64,000 bases of DNA from Gemella haemolysans (GCF_028308085.1 NZ_JAQMFS010000075.1:1-64000); one strand, 5' to 3'. Counted from the first letter of the stretch, positions 54,116-63,703 are shown. Notes: generated by a model from the sequence alone, not told the origin. Translations and numbers: made by a program.

Positions 54116-54362
54116 AAATTAATAAAAACCAATACTCGTATAAGTAATATATGTAATATTTAAAGAGAGTACCGTAAGCTGAAAAGGTATAATATGAAAT
54201 ATGTGAAAATGGTTCGAGTGGTTAATAAGGTAAACAGAATTGTAAACTTTGTTCGGCGATCCACGTTATAGGATAGACTATGTTAGTAGTTGTAATAAGT
54301 AAAACATAAGGTGGTACCGCGTATAACGCCCTTATTCCGTGATGGAGTAAGGGTGTTTTTTA
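54116..54362 (+). promoter_or_regulatory. T-box riboswitch, methionine-type, controlling metN-metI
   Basis: It has AGTA near 54142-54145, a terminal-loop region AGAGAGTACCG, and GAAA followed by ATG (54209-54211), the likely Met specifier. The T-box AAAACATAAGGTGGTACCGCG is at 54301-54321, and a terminator ACGCCCTTATTCC/GGAGTAAGGGTGT with T6 is at 54326-54362. The downstream MetN/MetI genes agree with sensing of uncharged tRNA-Met. Specifier assigned by eye. Confidence 0.92.
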
Positions 54363-54389
54363 TTTTTTAAAAAGAGAAAGGAGCTAGAC

Positions 54390-55403
54390 ATGATTGAATT
54401 AAAAAAAGTAAATAAGATTTATAATAATAAAGTTCATGCGCTAAAGGATATTAATTTAAAAGTTGAAAAAGGTGATATTTACGGTATAATTGGTTATTCT
54501 GGTGCTGGAAAAAGTACGTTAGTGAGGCTGTTAAACGGACTTGAAGTGGCAACAGATGGAGAGGTAATTATTGATGGGGATGATTTCAATAAAATTACTG
54601 AAGAACAACGTAGATTAAAACGTCAAAGAATCGGAATGATTTTCCAACACTTCAATCTATTATGGAGTAGAACTGTTGCTGAAAATATTGCATTTCCATT
54701 AGAAATTTTAGGAAAATCAAAAACTGAAATTAAAGAAAGAGTAGAGGAATTGGCTAAGTTAGTTGGATTAGAAGACAGATTAAATGCCTATCCTTCTCAA
54801 TTATCAGGTGGTCAAAAGCAAAGGGTAGGTATTGCACGTGCATTAGCAGGTAATCCTTCAATTTTACTTTGTGACGAAGCGACAAGTGCGCTTGACCCTG
54901 AGACAACTGCTGAAGTATTAAATCTTATTAAAGAAATTCACAACAAAACTAACATAACTGTTGTTTTAATTACTCATGAAATGAATGTAATAAAAACTAT
55001 TTGTACAAAAGTTGCTGTTATAGATGGTGGTACAATTGCTGAAAATGGACTTGTGTCTGAAGTCTTCTATCACCCAACACAAGAAGTTACGAAGAAATTC
55101 TTAGCTCAAACTTCATTTGCTTCGGAATTTGAAGAGAGAGAAAATATCGAAGAGTGGAAGAAGGTATTCACAGATGGTATTATTATTAAATTTACTTTTG
55201 ACAATAATACTTCGAAAAAACCTATTCTTAGTACATTAATAAAAGAAATTGATTTTGATTTTAATATTATTAATGGTCACATTGATAAGACAGCAAATGC
55301 GAATATAGGTACGCTGTTCGTTCAATTAATTGGTTCTAAAGAAAATACAGATAAAGTAATAGCTAGATTAAATGAACTAGGTATTTTAACGGAGGTGTTA
55401 TAA
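54390..55403 (+). CDS. metN: Methionine ABC transporter ATPase with NIL domain
   Basis: A 337-residue MetN. Walker A GYSGAGKST, Q-loop IFQHFNLLWSRTV, signature LSGGQKQRVGIARAL, Walker B ILLCDEATSALD, H-loop ITHE. The C-terminus (about 260-337) is the NIL domain that binds methionine and mediates trans-inhibition, missing from the other MetN-like protein at 34432. GAAAGGAGC is the ribosome binding site. Its stop codon overlaps the metI start by one base. Regulated by the Met T-box upstream. Confidence 0.96.
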   Translation: MIELKKVNKIYNNKVHALKDINLKVEKGDIYGIIGYSGAGKSTLVRLLNGLEVATDGEVIIDGDDFNKITEEQRRLKRQRIGMIFQHFNLLWSRTVAENIAFPLEILGKSKTEIKERVEELAKLVGLEDRLNAYPSQLSGGQKQRVGIARALAGNPSILLCDEATSALDPETTAEVLNLIKEIHNKTNITVVLITHEMNVIKTICTKVAVIDGGTIAENGLVSEVFYHPTQEVTKKFLAQTSFASEFEERENIEEWKKVFTDGIIIKFTFDNNTSKKPILSTLIKEIDFDFNIINGHIDKTANANIGTLFVQLIGSKENTDKVIARLNELGILTEVL

Positions 55404-56065
55404 TGTTTGATTTTTCAAGAGTTAATTGGGATAAAGTACAAGACAAAACAATTGAAACACTAATTATGACTTTTGAGTCATTAATCGCAGTGTTTATCAT
55501 TGGTTTATTTTTAGGATTACTGCTATACTTAACATCTAATAGTAAGAGTACATTTGGACGTGGATTTTACACAGTTGTTACAGCAATTGTTAATATCTTT
55601 AGAGCGATTCCGTTTATTATCTTAATTGTATTATTAATTCCTTTCACTAAGGCGTTAATCGGTACAATTATAGGTGTTCAAGCTGCAATTCCAGCACTTA
55701 TTATTTCAGCTGCACCATTCTATGCTCGTTTAGTAGAAATCGGATTACGTGAAGTAGATAAAGGAGTAATCGAAGCAGCTCGTGCAATGGGAGCTAAAAA
55801 AACTACTATTATTCTGAAAGTTTTAATTCCTGAGAGTTTACCTGCAATAATTTCAGGATTAACTGTTACGGCGATAGCATTAGTTGGATCAACAGCGATG
55901 GCAGGAGTTATCGGTGCTGGTGGACTAGGTAACTTAGCTTACTTAGATGGTTTCCAACGAAATAACAGTACTTTAACATTTGTTGCAACAGTGTTAATAT
56001 TAATAATAGTATTTGCACTTCAAATTCTTGGTGATACTATTGTTAAGAAAGTAGATAAAAGATAA
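55403..56065 (+). CDS. metI: Methionine ABC transporter permease
   Basis: A 220-residue permease with five or six hydrophobic segments. The cytoplasmic EAA-type loop reads VIEAARAMGAKKTTIILKVLIPESLP, followed by STAMAGVIGAGGLGNLAYLDGFQR, the hallmark of MetI. It is coupled to metN. No metQ-type binding-protein gene follows; a terminator comes about 40 bases after the stop codon, so the system must use a binding protein from elsewhere. Confidence 0.95.
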   Translation: MFDFSRVNWDKVQDKTIETLIMTFESLIAVFIIGLFLGLLLYLTSNSKSTFGRGFYTVVTAIVNIFRAIPFIILIVLLIPFTKALIGTIIGVQAAIPALIISAAPFYARLVEIGLREVDKGVIEAARAMGAKKTTIILKVLIPESLPAIISGLTVTAIALVGSTAMAGVIGAGGLGNLAYLDGFQRNNSTLTFVATVLILIIVFALQILGDTIVKKVDKR

Positions 56066-56106
56066 GAGTTTACAGTTTACAATAGAAGTTTATAAAAATT
56101 ATGAAT

Positions 56107-56155
56107 ACCCATTTTATTGGATAAATTATTATCTAGTAAAATGGGTGTTTTGTTT
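56107..56155 (+). terminator. Terminator of metN-metI
   Basis: Stem ACCCATTTTA/TAAAATGGGT is followed by GTTTTGTTT. Confidence 0.8.
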
Positions 56156-56558
56156 ATTTAAATTATAAATATAAGAGCTAAGAAATTGTTAATTAATGAT
56201 ATGTTTCTAAATGATTAGTTATTTGAAAAGTATATATTTAGAGGTTAAAGACACTTAGGGGATTTTAAAAGTGTTTTTTATAAAAAATTATTATAATTTT
56301 ATTTTCGATTATATATTTGTTTGTATTTTTATTGTTTTAATTTAATTAATTAGAATGCAATAACTTTCAGTAATTAAGAAGGTTCATTTTCATGCTTTCA
56401 CCATTGAAAATATGAAAATATTCTATGATAAATCTATGTAAAAGAAAAGGTTTTCTTGATTTTTTTCTCTTTTTGTAATAAACTAAGGTTACATTAAAAA
56501 ACAGTTATACAACAAGGTCGACCTGTAATATTTTTAATAAAGAAAGAGGTACAATATT
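56156..56558. other. AT-rich upstream region of the MFS gene
   Basis: About 400 bases without a supported gene. Seen: a short hairpin ACACTT/AAGTGT followed by T6 (56251-56280) and a perfect 8-bp inverted repeat ATTTTCAT/ATGAAAAT (56386-56393, 56412-56419). TTGATT (56456-56461), 17 bases before TAAACT (56479-56484), is a weak promoter candidate. Confidence 0.4.
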
Positions 56559-57884
56559 ATGCAAACAATATCTAACTCCCCTACTAGAAAACAAGGAATT
56601 ATTATGTTTTCGATTCTTATTACAGCTTATGTAGTATTTGCTACTAACTGGGTGGCGGGTTCTACTTTATCAAAACAGATTACAGATTATTATTTTAATG
56701 GTGAGAAGGTATCTCCTATAATATCTGAGGTTGTAAACTATACTATTACTATTTCAAGAATTGTTGCTAATTTATTAGCTGCATTTATATTGATTAAATT
56801 ACATCCTAAAAAGGCTGCTTTAATCGCATTATTTTGTCTATGCTTTTCATTTTTTGCAATATTTACACATAGTTATTGGTTATATACAATATCAAGAATG
56901 ATAATGGGATTCGGTGGTTCTATGATAATCGTTTTTATAAACTCATTTGTTGCAAAATTTATTCCAAATGATAAAAAAATTATTACTAGTACAATTATTA
57001 CAGCATCTTATAATATCGGAGCTGCTTTAGTTGCAATTTTATTTCTTTTATTTAAGAAGTATTTTATAGTAGACTGGAGATACACGATGATAGGATTTAG
57101 TATTTTCAGTATAATACTTCTAGTGTTATGGTTATTAATATCTCGTGATTTTGAGCCAACAATTACTTGGAAGCATCCGAATCATTTTGTCTACGAATCT
57201 TTGATGAGATCAAAAGAAGCTATACACCAAGTTGAAGAGAAAAAATATACTTATGCTGATGGTTTTAAAGATAAATTTATTTATGTATTCTCGTTAGGAT
57301 TTGGTGGCTTCTTATTCTTATATGTTATGCCACTTGTATCTCTACCTAGAGTAATAGCAGAACATGCGAACAATACTCATTTTAAACCAGAAGTAATGAT
57401 ACTAACTGTTACAATAGGAGGATTGTTTGGAACACTATTTAGTCTGTTAGTTACAAGACGATTAGATTTTCGAAGAAAACCATTTTTAATGATTCATGGA
57501 GTATTAATGATAGGATTTATGGCGATTGGACTTTTATGTGTTTCTAGCAGTGCTATCATCTCATATTTAATGTTTGCATTATCAGGTTTCTTCATGTATT
57601 CTCAATATCCAATATACTTAAACATACCATACGAATTACCTAAAATGAATTCGCAAAGATTAACTATAATGTTTGGAATATTTTGGGCTTTTGGCTACGC
57701 AATTTATACTTTATTTAATTTTATGTGGAGTATTGTATTAAATCATATGGGGTATAAATCATCTTTAATATTCTACTTATTAGGAAGTGTAATTTATATT
57801 GTATTTGTTTCTGAGTTTCCTGAAACAAGACCGAAGACAAGTAATATTAAACTAAAAGTTTTTGGTATTAATTTCGTTATCTAA
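56559..57884 (+). CDS. MFS transporter, substrate unknown
   Basis: A 441-residue membrane protein with 12 hydrophobic segments in two halves, separated by a charged central loop (about 205-235). A basic sequence LVTRRLDFRRKPF lies in the second-half loop between helices 8 and 9, the MFS signature position. The transported substrate is not recognisable. AAAGAGGTAC lies 9 bases before the ATG. It is monocistronic. Confidence 0.85.
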   Translation: MQTISNSPTRKQGIIMFSILITAYVVFATNWVAGSTLSKQITDYYFNGEKVSPIISEVVNYTITISRIVANLLAAFILIKLHPKKAALIALFCLCFSFFAIFTHSYWLYTISRMIMGFGGSMIIVFINSFVAKFIPNDKKIITSTIITASYNIGAALVAILFLLFKKYFIVDWRYTMIGFSIFSIILLVLWLLISRDFEPTITWKHPNHFVYESLMRSKEAIHQVEEKKYTYADGFKDKFIYVFSLGFGGFLFLYVMPLVSLPRVIAEHANNTHFKPEVMILTVTIGGLFGTLFSLLVTRRLDFRRKPFLMIHGVLMIGFMAIGLLCVSSSAIISYLMFALSGFFMYSQYPIYLNIPYELPKMNSQRLTIMFGIFWAFGYAIYTLFNFMWSIVLNHMGYKSSLIFYLLGSVIYIVFVSEFPETRPKTSNIKLKVFGINFVI

Positions 57885-57925
57885 ATAATACCAAAATATA
57901 AAATTTGAAAATAAATATTTGTAAT

Positions 57926-57989
57926 GGAACTGACCAAACAAAATCATTTTTTAGGAAGTTACGATTTTGTTGGGTCATTCCTTTTTTTT
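57926..57989 (+). terminator. Terminator after the MFS gene
   Basis: Stem GGAACTGACC...AAAATC/GATTTT...GGGTCATTCC is followed by TTTTTTTT. Its ACGATTTTG core resembles that of the dispersed-element terminators. Confidence 0.87.
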
Positions 57990-58091
57990 ATTTTTATAAA
58001 ATAAAATATTAATTATAGAATTAGAAAATTTGAAAATATTAATGTTTTACGAATAATTAGCATCAAAATAGGTTAAAAAAACTTGAAAATG

Positions 58092-58100
58092 TGGTAAAAT
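58092..58100 (+). promoter_or_regulatory. Extended -10 element upstream of rbgA
   Basis: TGGTAAAAT fits TGnTAnnnT. No good -35 box lies 17 bases upstream. It is about 60 bases before the start codon. Confidence 0.4.
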
Positions 58101-58159
58101 AGTAAAGAATGTATAAAATAATAGAATTTTTAAAAATAAAAAGATAAGGAGTTAAATTT

Positions 58160-59038
58160 ATGGTTATTCAATGGTTCCCGGGGCATATGGCCAAGGCAAC
58201 AAGAGAAGTGAAAGAGAAACTGAAACTAGTAGATATAGTTTTTGAGTTAGTAGATGCACGCTGTCCGCTTTCTTCACATAATATGTACCTAGATGAAGTT
58301 GTTAAAGATAAAAAGAAGATAATTATATTTAATAAAATTGACTTATGTGACAGAGCTGAAACAGCAAAATGGAAAAATTATTTCGAGAATAAAGGGTATA
58401 CTGTGGTGTACACTGACGCAAAAAATAGTAATAACTTAAACAAAGTAATCGATAAAGCAAAAGAAGAATTAGCAGAAAAAATAGCTCGCCAAGTTGCAAA
58501 AGGAATTAAACCAAGAGCAATCAGATCAATGGTAATAGGTGTACCTAACGTTGGTAAATCGACGTTTATAAATAAACTGATTAAGAAAAATGTGGCTAAT
58601 ACTGCTAATAAACCTGGTGTTACTAAAAAACAACAATGGCTAAAATTAAACAAAGATATAGAATTATTAGATACTCCAGGAATACTTATGCCGAAGTTTG
58701 ATAATCAAGAAATTGGTAAAAAATTAAGTTTAATTGGTTCTATAAAAGATGACATTACTCCACTTGATGATGTTAGTTTATATTTAATTGAGCTTTTAAA
58801 AGAAAATTATTTAGAAAATCTAAATAATCTATATAAGATAAATGTTAATAGTGATGATGAAAATGTATTTATCATGGAGAAAGTAGCTGAAAAAAGATTT
58901 AAAAAAATTGGTGGAGACTATGATTATGATTCAACAATTAAACTATTAATTCAAGATTTTAGAACACAAAAATTTGGACTTATTACGTTAGATAATTATA
59001 ATGATTTATTAGAAAATGAGGAACAAAATGAAAATTAG
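58160..59038 (+). CDS. rbgA: Ribosome biogenesis GTPase RbgA (YlqF)
   Basis: A circularly permuted GTPase needed for late 50S subunit assembly. The 292 residues show the permuted order: G4 (FNKIDLCD) and G5 first, then G1 GVPNVGKSTFINKL, G2, and G3 DTPGILMP. The N-terminal block IQWFPGHMAKATREV is diagnostic of RbgA. ATAAGGAG precedes the ATG. rnhB overlaps its end, matching the ylqF-rnhB arrangement of Bacillus. Confidence 0.97.
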   Translation: MVIQWFPGHMAKATREVKEKLKLVDIVFELVDARCPLSSHNMYLDEVVKDKKKIIIFNKIDLCDRAETAKWKNYFENKGYTVVYTDAKNSNNLNKVIDKAKEELAEKIARQVAKGIKPRAIRSMVIGVPNVGKSTFINKLIKKNVANTANKPGVTKKQQWLKLNKDIELLDTPGILMPKFDNQEIGKKLSLIGSIKDDITPLDDVSLYLIELLKENYLENLNNLYKINVNSDDENVFIMEKVAEKRFKKIGGDYDYDSTIKLLIQDFRTQKFGLITLDNYNDLLENEEQNEN

Positions 59039-59804
59039 TGAGGTAAAAGAACTCTTAAACCAAGAAATCATTTCCGAGGAAATATTAAATGAACTAAAAA
59101 AAGATGAAAGATCGGGAGTTCAAAAGCTACTACTAAGTTATGCTAAGAAGCAAGAGAAAAAACTTTTTTATAAAAAAGAGTATGAAAAAAAGTCATTTTA
59201 CGAAAATAAATGTTATAATAATGGATGTAAGTATATTTGTGGAATAGATGAAGTAGGTAGAGGACCGCTCGCTGGACCAGTAGTTGCTGCCGCGGTAATT
59301 CTAAAAAGAGAAAGTTATTTCGAAGGATTAAATGATTCAAAGAAATTATCTGAAAAGAAACGCGAAGCACTATATGAACAGATAAAAAATGAGGCTGTTG
59401 CTTATGCTATTTGTGAAGTTGATAATATTGAAATTGAAAAATATAATATTTATAACGCTGCGCGTATAGCAATGCAAAGAGCGGTTGAAAAGTTAGAAGT
59501 TAAACCGGACTTTCTACTTATAGATGCTATGCCATTTGAAAATTATCCTATACCTAATTTTAGTATGGTAAAAGGTGATGAGAAGAGTGTATCTATTGCA
59601 GCAGCATCAGTAATGGCGAAAGTTTATCGTGATAATTTAATGAAAGAATATGCAAAACAGTATCCAAACTATGGTTTTGAAAATAATGCAGGATACGGAA
59701 CAAAGAAACATTTAGAAGGTCTAAAAGAGTATGGTGTTACACCAATTCATAGAAGAGACTTCGAACCAATAAAATCAATGTTACAAGGAGGAAAAAATGA
59801 GTAA
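59028..59804 (+). CDS. rnhB: Ribonuclease HII
   Basis: Removes ribonucleotides from RNA-DNA hybrids. The 258 residues have an N-terminal helical extension (about 1-65) and the catalytic domain with YICGIDEVGRGPLAGPVVAAAV (first Asp-Glu), a conserved Asp in LLIDAMPF, and SIAAASVMAKVYRD. The start at 59028 (MKISEVKELL) has GAGGAAC ahead; an ATG at 59016 precedes that site. It overlaps rbgA by 11 bases and the next gene by 8 bases. Confidence 0.96.
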   Translation: MKISEVKELLNQEIISEEILNELKKDERSGVQKLLLSYAKKQEKKLFYKKEYEKKSFYENKCYNNGCKYICGIDEVGRGPLAGPVVAAAVILKRESYFEGLNDSKKLSEKKREALYEQIKNEAVAYAICEVDNIEIEKYNIYNAARIAMQRAVEKLEVKPDFLLIDAMPFENYPIPNFSMVKGDEKSVSIAAASVMAKVYRDNLMKEYAKQYPNYGFENNAGYGTKKHLEGLKEYGVTPIHRRDFEPIKSMLQGGKNE

Positions 59805-61659
59805 TAACGGAATAAGTATTGCTAAAAATTTACAAAAGAACAATAGCCCGAAAAATAATAATCAAGCGTCTAAGAAAAATAATACTAGACCTAAGAATTC
59901 AAAAAAAGTTGAGGCTAAAGAGCAACAAAATAGCTCGAAACAAGTAGTACAGAATATTAATAATGAAAACAAAGCTAAATCTCAACAAAATAAATCAAAA
60001 AAGTTAGCTAAAATTCGCATTACTCCATTAGGAGGGGTAGAAGAAGTAGCTAAAAATATGTATATGATAGAAATCGGTGACGAAATTTATGTTCTTGATG
60101 CAGGTTTAATGTTCCCTGAAACAGAAATGATCGGTATTGATGCTGTTATACCTGATATTAGTTACTTAGTTAGAAATAAACAAAAAATTAAAGGAGTATT
60201 TTTATCAAATGGTCACGTAAGTTCAATGGGGGCAGTTCCTTATATTATTGATAAACTAAAATGTCCTGTTTATGGTTCTAAGTTAACAATTGATTTATTA
60301 AAAAATCATCTTAAACAATTAGGAATAAAAAGAAGAATTAAGTTTTACTATGTAAAAGATAACAATAAATATGATTTCAATAATGCTAGTGTTACATTCT
60401 TCAAGACAACATATTCAATGCCTGATTCTTTAGGTATTTGTATTGAAACTAGTCAAGGTAATATTGTTTATACTGGTGAGTTTAAATTTGACCAATCAGT
60501 AAGTAAAGAATATAAATCTGATATCGTAAAAATTAGTACATTAGGTCAAAAGGGTGTTCTTGCTTTACTAAGTGATTCAAGTAATGCTAACGTTAAGGGA
60601 TATAATGTTCCTGAGAATGAAGCTGCTGAGCAAATTGATAATGCATTTTATCAAGCGAATAAACGTATTATAGTAACATGTTATGCTTCTAACTTTTTAA
60701 CAATCTCTCATATTGTTAGAGCAGCACTGGCTCAAAATAGAAAAATTTTACTTTTAGGTCAAGCTATTGAAGCATCTATCAATACTGCAAGAAATATGAA
60801 TTACTTACAAATTGAAGATAGTAATTTAATTTCAATTGAAGAATTAAAAGACTATCCACAAAACGAAGTATGTATTCTTTCATCTGGAGATCAAGGAGAA
60901 CCAATTGAGGCGATGAAAAATATCGCTGAGAAAAAAGTTAATGGAATTCAGATTGAATCTGGAGATACGATTATGGTTGCTGCGACACCATCTCCAAATA
61001 TGGAAGTAATGTTATTCCAGACACTAAACCTATTAGTTAAACTTGGAGCAAATGTTGTTACAGCTTCTAAACGTCTACACGCTGCAAGTCATGCAACAAA
61101 AGAAGAACTAAAAATGATGTTAAACATGCTTATGCCTAAGCATTTTATTCCAGTTCAAGGGGAATTTAGAAACCTTCGCAAACATGCAGAAATTGCTGCA
61201 GAAACTGGTGTAGCTGGAGAGAATATTCACATCTTATCTAAAGGGACAACTTTGGAAATCAGTGGAAGTAAGTCAAAAACTTTACAAAATAATATTCCAG
61301 TAGGGAACATATTAGTTGATGGTCGCGGAATAGGTGATGTAGAAGATAGTGTTCTAAAAGATAGAAAATTACTTTCTAACGATGGAATTTTCGTAGCTTC
61401 ATATGCAATTAGTAAAAAAGAGAAAACTTTAGTAGGGAAACCAGTTATTCAAACAAAAGGTTTTGTCTATGTTAAAAAGAGTATGGAACTGATTAAAGAA
61501 GCGGAAGAAAAAGTAATTGAGTATCTAGAAAATAATCCAATTAAGAGTATTAGAGAATGTGCAGCTGTTAAGGCTGAGATAAGAAGTATGTTATCTAGCT
61601 TACTATATGACAATACTAAGAGAAAACCAATAATAATAATTAACTTTTCATTAGTATAA
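59797..61659 (+). CDS. rnjB: RNase J-like protein (J2 type) with degenerate active site
   Basis: A 620-residue RNase J homolog with a 70-residue Asn/Lys/Gln-rich N-terminal extension. The metallo-beta-lactamase/beta-CASP body is complete, but metal ligands are lost. The HxHxDH motif reads N138-G-H140-V-S-S. The later His is Tyr206 (TTYSMPDSLG), the Asp of TGDFK is Glu228 (TGEFKF), and the last His is Gln454 (IPVQGEF). His432 in SHATKEEL is kept. RNase J2 proteins of several Gram-positives are weak or inactive partners of J1, which fits. GGAGG lies at the end of rnhB, which it overlaps. A long nested terminator follows. Confidence 0.85.
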   Translation: MSNNGISIAKNLQKNNSPKNNNQASKKNNTRPKNSKKVEAKEQQNSSKQVVQNINNENKAKSQQNKSKKLAKIRITPLGGVEEVAKNMYMIEIGDEIYVLDAGLMFPETEMIGIDAVIPDISYLVRNKQKIKGVFLSNGHVSSMGAVPYIIDKLKCPVYGSKLTIDLLKNHLKQLGIKRRIKFYYVKDNNKYDFNNASVTFFKTTYSMPDSLGICIETSQGNIVYTGEFKFDQSVSKEYKSDIVKISTLGQKGVLALLSDSSNANVKGYNVPENEAAEQIDNAFYQANKRIIVTCYASNFLTISHIVRAALAQNRKILLLGQAIEASINTARNMNYLQIEDSNLISIEELKDYPQNEVCILSSGDQGEPIEAMKNIAEKKVNGIQIESGDTIMVAATPSPNMEVMLFQTLNLLVKLGANVVTASKRLHAASHATKEELKMMLNMLMPKHFIPVQGEFRNLRKHAEIAAETGVAGENIHILSKGTTLEISGSKSKTLQNNIPVGNILVDGRGIGDVEDSVLKDRKLLSNDGIFVASYAISKKEKTLVGKPVIQTKGFVYVKKSMELIKEAEEKVIEYLENNPIKSIRECAAVKAEIRSMLSSLLYDNTKRKPIIIINFSLV

Positions 61660-61671
61660 TAATGAAAATAT

Positions 61672-61750
61672 AACGGGAAATTAAAATAGGGTAGGTTCAA
61701 TTGATATATTAAAAATTTAATTGACACTAACCCTATTGTTCCCGTTTTTT
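61672..61750 (+). terminator. Large nested terminator hairpin after the RNase J-like gene
   Basis: Outer arms AACGGGAA/TTCCCGTT, middle arms AATAGGGT/ACCCTATT and inner arms CAATT/AATTG stack in one stem, followed by TTTTTT. Confidence 0.85.
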
Positions 61751-61773
61751 AGTCTATTAAAAGGGGTGAAAAA

Positions 61774-62982
61774 ATGTCTAAAGTTATTGCTCATATTGAT
61801 ATGAATTGCTTTTATGCAAGTGTAGAAGAAAAATACAATCCTGAATTGAAAGGGAAACCTTTAGCAATAGCAGGAGAAGTGAAAACAAGACATGGAATAA
61901 TTGTAACCTCTAATTATGAAGCGAGAAATTTAGGGATAAAAACTACAATGCGTGTAGGAGATGCTAGAAAGATTTATCCTAATATTAAAATTCTTCGACC
62001 TGATATGCCGAAATACCAGCAGGAATCAAAGATGATTTTTGATCTAGTACGAGAATATACAGATAAAATTGAGATAGTTTCTGTTGATGAAGCCTATATA
62101 GATTTAAGTGATTTTCATGAACCAATAAAAGTAATAGCCACAATACAAAGAAGAATATATAAACAATTAGGAATGCCTTCATCGGTAGGAGTATCTTTTA
62201 ATAAATTTTTCGCGAAGATGGGTTCGAATTTAAAAAAACCTCTAGGATTTTCAATTATAAATAAAAAAAATTTTAAAGATATCCTTTGGAATTTGGATAT
62301 TGGAGAAATGCACGGTTGTGGGAAAGCTTCTACAAAAAAACTTAAAAATATTGGTATTAATACTATTGGTGATGTTGCTGAAGCGAATGAGGTGATTCTA
62401 CACAGTCTATTAGGTGTTCAAGGTTTAAGATTAAAGAATAGGGCTAATGGAGAAGGTAGCGATGAATTAAAATATACAGTTGATAGAAAATCAATTGGAA
62501 ATTCAAAAACATTCACAAATGATTTAATAGACGAAGACGATATTTTAAAAGAAATTAAGAAATTAAGTGAGAAAGTGAGTTCTAGGGTTCAATCACGTAA
62601 CTATGTAGGAAACAATATTTCAATCATGGTGAGGTTTAGTGATTTTAAAACTATTACTAGATCTAAAAAAATTCCAGAATTTATATCTAGCAAAAATGAT
62701 ATTTTTAATTACGCATGGGAACTTTTACTGGAACATTATGATTTTTCACAAGGTGTTAGATTGCTTGGGGTCTCGCTAAATGATATTAAAAAGTCAAAAG
62801 AACTCAAGGTACAACTTGATATTTTTGATAAGAAAGATTACAAAGAAGAAGAAAGACTAAGAAAACTTTCTAAAAAGTTAAAAGCTGAATTTGGTGATAA
62901 AATAATAACCAACTTTGAAAATATAGAAAAAAAAGAAAAATCTGTTATTACAACGAGTTTTAGTAAGGATTTTCTTGATTAA
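61774..62982 (+). CDS. dinB: DNA polymerase IV (Y family)
   Basis: Translesion polymerase. The 402 residues start with VIAHIDMNCFYASVEEKYNPELKGKPLAI (first catalytic Asp), then VTSNYEARNLGIKTTM, and the second catalytic motif EIVSVDEAYIDLSDF. The thumb carries a helix-hairpin-helix (about 185-215) and the little-finger domain follows. The C-terminus runs about 45 residues past the little finger, is lysine-rich, and includes VQLDIFDKKDY, a plausible beta-clamp contact (QLDIF). AAAGGGGTG precedes the ATG. Confidence 0.95.
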   Translation: MSKVIAHIDMNCFYASVEEKYNPELKGKPLAIAGEVKTRHGIIVTSNYEARNLGIKTTMRVGDARKIYPNIKILRPDMPKYQQESKMIFDLVREYTDKIEIVSVDEAYIDLSDFHEPIKVIATIQRRIYKQLGMPSSVGVSFNKFFAKMGSNLKKPLGFSIINKKNFKDILWNLDIGEMHGCGKASTKKLKNIGINTIGDVAEANEVILHSLLGVQGLRLKNRANGEGSDELKYTVDRKSIGNSKTFTNDLIDEDDILKEIKKLSEKVSSRVQSRNYVGNNISIMVRFSDFKTITRSKKIPEFISSKNDIFNYAWELLLEHYDFSQGVRLLGVSLNDIKKSKELKVQLDIFDKKDYKEEERLRKLSKKLKAEFGDKIITNFENIEKKEKSVITTSFSKDFLD

Positions 62983-62997
62983 TAAAAAGGAGAAATG

Positions 62998-63678
62998 ATG
63001 TTAGCAATTAATAAAAGATTAAAATTAGTAGCTGAATATGTTGAAAATAGAAGACTTGCGGATATTGGTAGTGATCATGCATATTTACCTATTTTTTTGG
63101 CTAAAAACAATAAAATTGATTTTGCGGTAGCTGGAGAAATAGTTGAGGGACCGCACAAAGTATCAATAAAAAATGTACAAGAAGAAAACCTTGTAGGAGT
63201 TATTGATTGTCGTAAAGCTGCCGGTCTAGATGCTATAGAATTAAGTGATAATATAGAAGTAATTACAATATGTGGTATGGGCGGTAAGCTAATTGCTGAT
63301 ATTTTAGAAAAAGGAAAAGATAAATTAGCAAATAAACCAAATCTAGTATTACAACCTAATGTTGGTGAAAACTTCGTTAGAGAAAAGTTACAAGAATTAG
63401 GATATGAAATAACTGCGGAAAATATTATCGAAGAAGACGGTCATATTTATGAAATTATAGTAGCAAAACCAGGAGTTATGAATTTATCAGAAGATGAAAT
63501 AAACTTTGGAAAATATTTGTTAGTAGAAAAGAATGAGCTATTTGTAAAAAAACAAAAATTAGAGCTGTCTAAAATTGAGTATATTTTAAATCAACTTGAA
63601 AAAGCAACAGAAATTCAAGAGAATAAAGTGAAAGAATTTAAAAATAAATATAAAAAAATATTAGAAATTATTTCATAA
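62998..63678 (+). CDS. trmK: tRNA (adenine22-N1)-methyltransferase TrmK
   Basis: Methylates A22 of tRNA using SAM. The 226-residue protein has the Rossmann motif LADIGSDHAYLPIFLA, GEIVEGPHKVSIKNV, and the catalytic-loop region ICGMGGKLIADIL with PNVGENFVREKL. Two ATGs lie next to each other (62995, 62998); AAGGAG leaves 2 and 5 bases, so the second is preferred. The C-terminus is a helical coiled-coil-like extension. It follows dinB by a few bases. Confidence 0.94.
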   Translation: MLAINKRLKLVAEYVENRRLADIGSDHAYLPIFLAKNNKIDFAVAGEIVEGPHKVSIKNVQEENLVGVIDCRKAAGLDAIELSDNIEVITICGMGGKLIADILEKGKDKLANKPNLVLQPNVGENFVREKLQELGYEITAENIIEEDGHIYEIIVAKPGVMNLSEDEINFGKYLLVEKNELFVKKQKLELSKIEYILNQLEKATEIQENKVKEFKNKYKKILEIIS

Positions 63679-63703
63679 TGATTTATTTAAGAGGAGGGAA
63701 GGT

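Noticed and set aside
56251-56280. Possible terminator of an unseen small RNA upstream of the MFS gene
   Set aside because: The stem has only 6 bp and no promoter with good boxes was found ahead of it.
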